Shown: positions 59,644-64,000 of the stretch, piece after piece
Numbering within the stretch: position 1 is the first letter of the stretch
How the letters are laid out: each line of letters opens with the position of its first letter
Assembly (NCBI RefSeq): GCF_001422725.1
Contig: NZ_LMMA01000001.1
Coordinates: forward strand, 124,001 to 188,000
Source: Flavobacterium sp. Leaf82
Lineage (GTDB): Bacteria; Bacteroidota; Bacteroidia; Flavobacteriales; Flavobacteriaceae
Direction: 5' to 3'
Length of the DNA stretch: 64,000 nucleotides
The notes under the pieces: generated by a model
Told to the model about the DNA's origin: nothing
The model's database searches: none
What the model saw: only the letters and a program-made list of their open reading frames with translations
Program-made: the position numbers and the translations under genes

Positions 59644-62166
59644 TTATTCAACAATAATTTTCTTTGCTGAAGCAGCATTCTGATTAATTAGGTATACATA
59701 ATAAACTCCTTTTGGTAAACCAGATAAGTTTATAGTATTATTTGTATTACTTGAATTTAAAGTAAATGTTTTTACCAATTGTCCTAATGAATTATAAACC
59801 GTTGCTTTTTCTAAAGCAATATTATTAATATTTACTTCACCTTTTGTTGGGTTTGGATATAAAACTGCTTTGTTAAAACCAGAATCTTCGATACCTAACG
59901 TAGAACAAGTAGCAGAATAAATAGCAGTTGGTTCTTTAATTTTAGACCAATTTGCATTAGAATAATTAACATCGTCTACCTTAATACAACTTAAGGTTGT
60001 AAGTCCTAAAAAGCTAGTGTATAAAGCGGCAGTTTTTTTATCTGTTGCAGATGGTAAAACAAAATTTCTATTATTACCATTTTGAAGGTTTAATGATATT
60101 AATGGATTATTTGTTACATATACAATTTTAAGTTTACTGTTTTTGGATAAATCCAATGTAGTGATTTGGTTTGAACCAGCGTTTAATGTTTCTAAAGCCA
60201 GATTCTTGCTCACATCTAATGTGGTCAATTGATTATCACTGCAATCTAAAAATGTCAATGCAGTAAAATTTTCAATTCCGGACAGATCTTTAATATTGCT
60301 GTTAGAAAGATCTAAAGAAGTAATTGTACTAATGTTTGCGGTAGTTATTCTTCCGTTTAAACCATCAGTATCAATTCCTAAATCGATTAATTTTTGTTCA
60401 AAATTTGGTTCTGCAATTAAAGTATAATAATCGCAATCTTCGTTATAAGTAGCCGTAACGTCTTTAAAATTTAGCCAATTAGTATCTGAATATGTTTTAT
60501 TATCGACTTGTATACAGCTTAGATTTGGATTATTCTCCAGATGAATATTGAAAGAATGTAAATTAGTATTGTTTCCATTTTTTAAATTCAAGCTTATCAA
60601 TTGATTTGAAGAACAATTCAAATCCTTTAAAAGAATATTTTTGCTAAGATCTAATTTGGTTAATTGGTTAGAAGCACAAAATAATTGAGACAATGCTTTA
60701 TGTTGCGAAAGGTCTATAGAACTTAATTGATTTCCACTGAAATCTAAAAGATCTAAAGCGGTATTATTAATAATGTCTAAGGTTGACAATAAGTTGTTCT
60801 CACAGGTTAATGCTACCAAATTATTACTTTTAGAAGTGTATAATTCTGTTAAACGATTGTTACTGCTGTCTAAAATTTGTAATGCATAATTGTTGCTAAG
60901 ATCCAAAGACGTTAATTGGTTTCCACTACAAATTAAATTAGTTAAAGCTGAAAAACCATCAATTCCTTCTAAGCTGGAAATTTTAGCTCCAGATACATTT
61001 AAGAAAGTCAATTTATTAATACTTGAAGTTAAAACTTTCCCATCTGAAACTCCTGTGTCAATGCCAAGTGAAATTAATTTGTTTTCAAAATTCGAATCTG
61101 GTATAAGTGTATAAGTATTACAGTTTGTCGAATAATTAGCAGTAATGTCTTTTGCGCTAGACCAATTTTTATTTGAATAAGTAACATCATCTACTTGAAT
61201 ACAAATTAGATCTGGGTTTTGTATAAAATTCACAGTGGTAAGCAGTGTATTTGTCCCATTCTTAATGTTTAAATCGCTTAGTTGATTATTAAAACATTGT
61301 AAAATGGTAAGTGCTTTATTCTTAGAAACATTTAAAGTGGTAAGCTTTCCATTTCCGCAATACAATTCTTTAAGTGCTGTATTATTAGAAATATCGAGAG
61401 TTGTAAAAGTCATCTTTTCACATAATAAAGACTTTAGTTTAGTATTCTTAGAAACATCCAGTTTGCTTAATTTACTGTCTGAACATGCTAAATCAGTCAA
61501 TTCTGTAAGCATAGAAATATCTAAAGCAGTTAGTTTATTGTAATAACAATTTAAATAAAACAAAGCTGTATTATTAGAAACATCAAGAGCTGTCAGTTGA
61601 TTGAATCCGCAGTCTAAATATTGCAGAAGTTTGTTTTTGGAAACATCCAAAGTTATCAGTTTATTGCCATTACAACCAAACCAATACAAAGCCAAATTAT
61701 TAGTTACATCTAAAGAGGTCAGTTGATTAGCAGTACATAATAATGATCCAAGATTCAGCATTTTGGTTACATCAAGCGATGTTATTTGATTATAAATACA
61801 ATCTAATGCAGTTAATTTTAAATTTGCTGACAAATCCAAAACGCTTAGATTATTGTATCTGCAGTTTAGATCTGTCAAAAGTTTGTTATTTGAAACATTA
61901 AGAGTCAAAAGTTTATTGGTTCCGCAATCCAATTTGGTCAGCGAAACAAAATCTTCAATACCTGATAAATTTGAAATATTACTATTAGAGACGTCCAAAG
62001 AAGTTATAGTTGATATATTACTGGTAAGTACTTTACCATCAGCAGCACCTGAGTCAATACCTAATGCAATTAATTTATTTTCAAAATTAATATCAGGAAT
62101 AACAGTATACTGGGCATAAATTGAAAAGTTAGCTAATAATAGCAATAAGAGTAGTTTTGTTTTCAT
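59644..62166 (-). CDS. leucine-rich-repeat cell-surface protein with type IX sorting domain
   Basis: An 840-residue secreted protein. After a signal peptide (residues 1-18) it has many LRR units of about 21 residues (LDVSNNTALFYLNCYYNKLTA type, with Cys in place of a leucine). Three blocks begin with a VIPDINFENKLIALGIDSG-type segment near residues 20, 348 and 578. The last 75 residues (VLYPNPTKGEVNINN to ASAKKIIVE) are a type A T9SS sorting domain, which takes the protein through the outer membrane. It likely binds other surfaces or polymers; ligand unknown. Its 3' third is almost identical to the next gene. Confidence 0.9.
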   Translation of the reverse strand: MKTKLLLLLLLANFSIYAQYTVIPDINFENKLIALGIDSGAADGKVLTSNISTITSLDVSNSNISNLSGIEDFVSLTKLDCGTNKLLTLNVSNNKLLTDLNCRYNNLSVLDLSANLKLTALDCIYNQITSLDVTKMLNLGSLLCTANQLTSLDVTNNLALYWFGCNGNKLITLDVSKNKLLQYLDCGFNQLTALDVSNNTALFYLNCYYNKLTALDISMLTELTDLACSDSKLSKLDVSKNTKLKSLLCEKMTFTTLDISNNTALKELYCGNGKLTTLNVSKNKALTILQCFNNQLSDLNIKNGTNTLLTTVNFIQNPDLICIQVDDVTYSNKNWSSAKDITANYSTNCNTYTLIPDSNFENKLISLGIDTGVSDGKVLTSSINKLTFLNVSGAKISSLEGIDGFSALTNLICSGNQLTSLDLSNNYALQILDSSNNRLTELYTSKSNNLVALTCENNLLSTLDIINNTALDLLDFSGNQLSSIDLSQHKALSQLFCASNQLTKLDLSKNILLKDLNCSSNQLISLNLKNGNNTNLHSFNIHLENNPNLSCIQVDNKTYSDTNWLNFKDVTATYNEDCDYYTLIAEPNFEQKLIDLGIDTDGLNGRITTANISTITSLDLSNSNIKDLSGIENFTALTFLDCSDNQLTTLDVSKNLALETLNAGSNQITTLDLSKNSKLKIVYVTNNPLISLNLQNGNNRNFVLPSATDKKTAALYTSFLGLTTLSCIKVDDVNYSNANWSKIKEPTAIYSATCSTLGIEDSGFNKAVLYPNPTKGEVNINNIALEKATVYNSLGQLVKTFTLNSSNTNNTINLSGLPKGVYYVYLINQNAASAKKIIVE

Positions 62167-62269
62167 AGATTAGTTTTATAATTAGTTCATGCAAGTATAC
62201 AATTTGTAACCGATTTTCTTTTACGGGAAAACGTAATATTTATCATTCATTTTTTTTAATTTTAAACAT

Positions 62270-62306
62270 AAAAAAATCCCATTCGACTAGGCGAATGGGA
62301 TTTTTT
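62270..62306. terminator. terminator after LRR gene 2
   Basis: AAAAATCCCATTCG and CGAATGGGATTTTT with loop ACTAGG. It lies 19 bp beyond the LRR gene 2 stop on the minus strand and resembles the hairpin at 59588-59626. Confidence 0.85.
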
Positions 62307-62324
62307 AGTTTTAACAATATATAA

Positions 62325-64000
62325 TTATTCAACAATAACTTTCTTTGCTGAAGCAGCGTCCTGATTAATTAGGTACACATAATAAACACCTTTTGGTAAA
62401 TCGGATAAGTTTATTTTATTATTTGTATTACTTGAATTTAAAGTAAATGTTTTTACCAATTGTCCTAATGAATTATAAACCGTTGCTTTTTCTAAAGCAA
62501 TATTATTAATGTTTACTTCCCCTTTTGTTGGGTTTGGGTATAAAACTGCTTTATCAAAAACAGAATCTTCGATGCCTAAAGTAGAACAAGTAGCAGAATA
62601 AGTAGTAGTAGGTTCTTTAATTTTAGACCAATTTGCATTAGAATAATTAGGATCGTCTACCTTAATACAGCTTAGAGTTGTAAGACCTAAAAAGCTAGTG
62701 TATAAAGAAGCCGTTTTTTTATCTGTTGGTGATGGTACAACAAAATTTCTATTATTACCATTTTGAAGATTTAATGATATTAATGGATTATTTGTTACGT
62801 ATACAATTTTAAGTTTACTGTTTTTGGAAAAATCCAATGTAGTGATTTGGTTTGTAGAAGCATTTAATGTTTCTAAAGCAAGATTTTTACTCACATCTAA
62901 TGTTGTCAATTGATTATCGCTGCAATCTAAAAATGTCAATGCAGTAAAATTTTCAATTCCTGACAGATCTTTGATATTACTATTAGAAAGATCCAGAGAA
63001 GTAATTCCAGCTATATTTGCGATAGTTATTTTTCCGTTCAAACCATCAGTATCGATTCCTAAATCGATTAGTTTTTGTTCAAAATTTGAATCTGCGATTT
63101 GAACAAATTCAGTAGAGCAATCCAGAGTGTATTTTGCTGTTGCATCTTTTAGGTTTGACCAATTTGCATTAGAATAAGCAACATCATCAACTAGAATACA
63201 AGTTAAATTTGGATTCTTGTTGAAGTTTGTGTACTTGCGATCGAAAATAGTATTATTTCCGTTTTTTAGATTTAAACTCGTTAATTTATTTAGATCGACT
63301 TGTAAACGAGTTATTTTCGTGTTACTAGAAATATCAACGCTTGTTAATAGATTAGAATAACAATAAAAAATAATCAATTCCTTATTTTTTGAAACATCAA
63401 TTGTTGTCAAAGAATTGTCGGCAATACTTAAGTTATTAAGCAATGTGTTTTTTGATACATCTAAAGCTGTCAATTGATTTGTATCAGAATAAAAGGTATA
63501 CAAATTTATATTTTTTGAAATATCAAGAGCTGTAATTTTGTTGAAAGAACAATCGACATAATCTAATTTAGTATTATTTGTTAAATCAAGACTTGTTAAA
63601 TCATTTCTAAAACAAGTAAGATCTATTAAATTAATATTGGCTGAAATATCTAATGATGTCAATATGTTTTCATGACAATTTAAAAAAACTAGATTAGGAT
63701 TGTTTTTTACATTTAAACTCGTTAACTTATTTGTACTGCACAGAACTAAAGTCAGAGCATTATTTTTAGATAAATCTAACGTGGTTAATTGATTATTGGA
63801 AACGACTAGATTGTTTAGTTGTAGGTTTCTAGATAAATCTAATGAAGTTAATTGATTATAATTGACACCTAAATAAGTTAAATTTATGTTTTGACTTACA
63901 TCTAAAGTTGTTAATTCATTTTTATCCAGAGATAAAAAGTTTAATAAAACGTTTGATTGAATGTTTAGATCCTTCAGTTTGTTTTCGCGTATGCTTAATG
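62325..64000 (-). CDS. second leucine-rich-repeat protein with type IX sorting domain, N-terminus outside window
   Basis: The frame is open from the stop at 62325 to the right edge (557 residues seen). The N-terminal part in view is LRR units such as LTSLDLSRNLQLNNLVVSNN and LCSTNKLTSLNVKNNPNLVF, with no start codon; an apparent start at 63662 is only a TTG leucine codon. The C-terminal part has one FEQKLIDLGIDTDGLNGKI block and a T9SS sorting domain nearly identical to that of the neighbour. It is a tandem paralog of the 59644-62166 gene. Confidence 0.9.
   Translation of the reverse strand, partial: LSIRENKLKDLNIQSNVLLNFLSLDKNELTTLDVSQNINLTYLGVNYNQLTSLDLSRNLQLNNLVVSNNQLTTLDLSKNNALTLVLCSTNKLTSLNVKNNPNLVFLNCHENILTSLDISANINLIDLTCFRNDLTSLDLTNNTKLDYVDCSFNKITALDISKNINLYTFYSDTNQLTALDVSKNTLLNNLSIADNSLTTIDVSKNKELIIFYCYSNLLTSVDISSNTKITRLQVDLNKLTSLNLKNGNNTIFDRKYTNFNKNPNLTCILVDDVAYSNANWSNLKDATAKYTLDCSTEFVQIADSNFEQKLIDLGIDTDGLNGKITIANIAGITSLDLSNSNIKDLSGIENFTALTFLDCSDNQLTTLDVSKNLALETLNASTNQITTLDFSKNSKLKIVYVTNNPLISLNLQNGNNRNFVVPSPTDKKTASLYTSFLGLTTLSCIKVDDPNYSNANWSKIKEPTTTYSATCSTLGIEDSVFDKAVLYPNPTKGEVNINNIALEKATVYNSLGQLVKTFTLNSSNTNNKINLSDLPKGVYYVYLINQDAASAKKVIVE

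Noticed and set aside
62325..63662. LRR gene 2 as a complete 445-residue gene starting at 63662
   Set aside because: The codon at 63662 is an internal leucine TTG and the LRR frame continues without a break to the window edge.
1..64000. Prophage, plasmid or insertion-sequence genes
   Set aside because: No integrase, transposase, capsid, replication or partition proteins are encoded; the small repeats have no mobility gene.

Overview
The window looks like a chromosome segment of a Flavobacterium-type bacterium (Bacteroidota). Supporting this are AT-rich DNA, promoters of the TAnnTTTG type, no visible Shine-Dalgarno sequences, a type IX secretion sorting domain, a SusC/TonB-type receptor with a DUF5689 lipoprotein, IPExxxVDY and DUF2480 family proteins, and short inverted repeats of the kind seen in Flavobacterium spacers. 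No phage, plasmid or insertion-sequence genes are visible.

Layout. (1) 1-12753, minus strand: an accessory block of envelope and secreted proteins. It holds a partial surface-antigen protein, a MetA-type porin, a membrane AraC regulator, DUF4136, DUF6515, DUF2092, DUF2252, DUF2490 and DUF1254/1214 proteins, a second beta-barrel protein, a HAD-like lipoprotein and an arylsulfatase. (2) 13379-17849: acpP-fabF-rnc-IPExxxVDY-pyk. (3) 18025-24762: purN, rnhA, an ECF sigma factor with a membrane partner, a PfkB kinase and a PurF-type amidotransferase. (4) 24796-25406: three tandem copies of an unannotated small RNA gene, each with its own promoter and terminator. (5) 25526-31690: sodB, pth, rplY, prs, tRNA-Leu, two tRNA-Asn genes beside a duplicated and decayed GIY-YIG region, and rseP. 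(6) 32034-36492: a peptide-secretion locus with a small HTH protein, a 48-residue double-glycine peptide, a 37-residue membrane peptide, a frameshifted HlyD adaptor and a C39-peptidase ABC transporter. (7) 36608-48556: an OYE oxidoreductase, a Gfo/Idh/MocA protein, an MFS transporter, a TonB receptor/DUF5689/secreted-protein set, hflX and a DUF3078 protein. (8) 48636-58344: SUF iron-sulfur cluster genes, interrupted by a serine hydrolase on the other strand and by a four-helix-bundle gene between sufC and sufD. (9) 58713-64000: an MBL hydrolase and two tandem leucine-rich-repeat proteins with type IX sorting domains, the second running off the window.

The most interesting parts are the peptide-secretion locus, whose precursor gene is only 147 bp long, and the triple small-RNA array. 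In the peptide locus the parts fit one pathway: a GG-leader precursor, a C39 protease/ABC exporter that would cut after GG and export the core, a periplasmic adaptor, a possible regulator and a possible immunity peptide. The adaptor carries a one-base shift in an A6 tract, so the locus may be inactive, phase variable or mis-sequenced at that point. The SUF genes, spread over about 9 kb, give an essentially complete SufA/B/C/D/S/E/T set.
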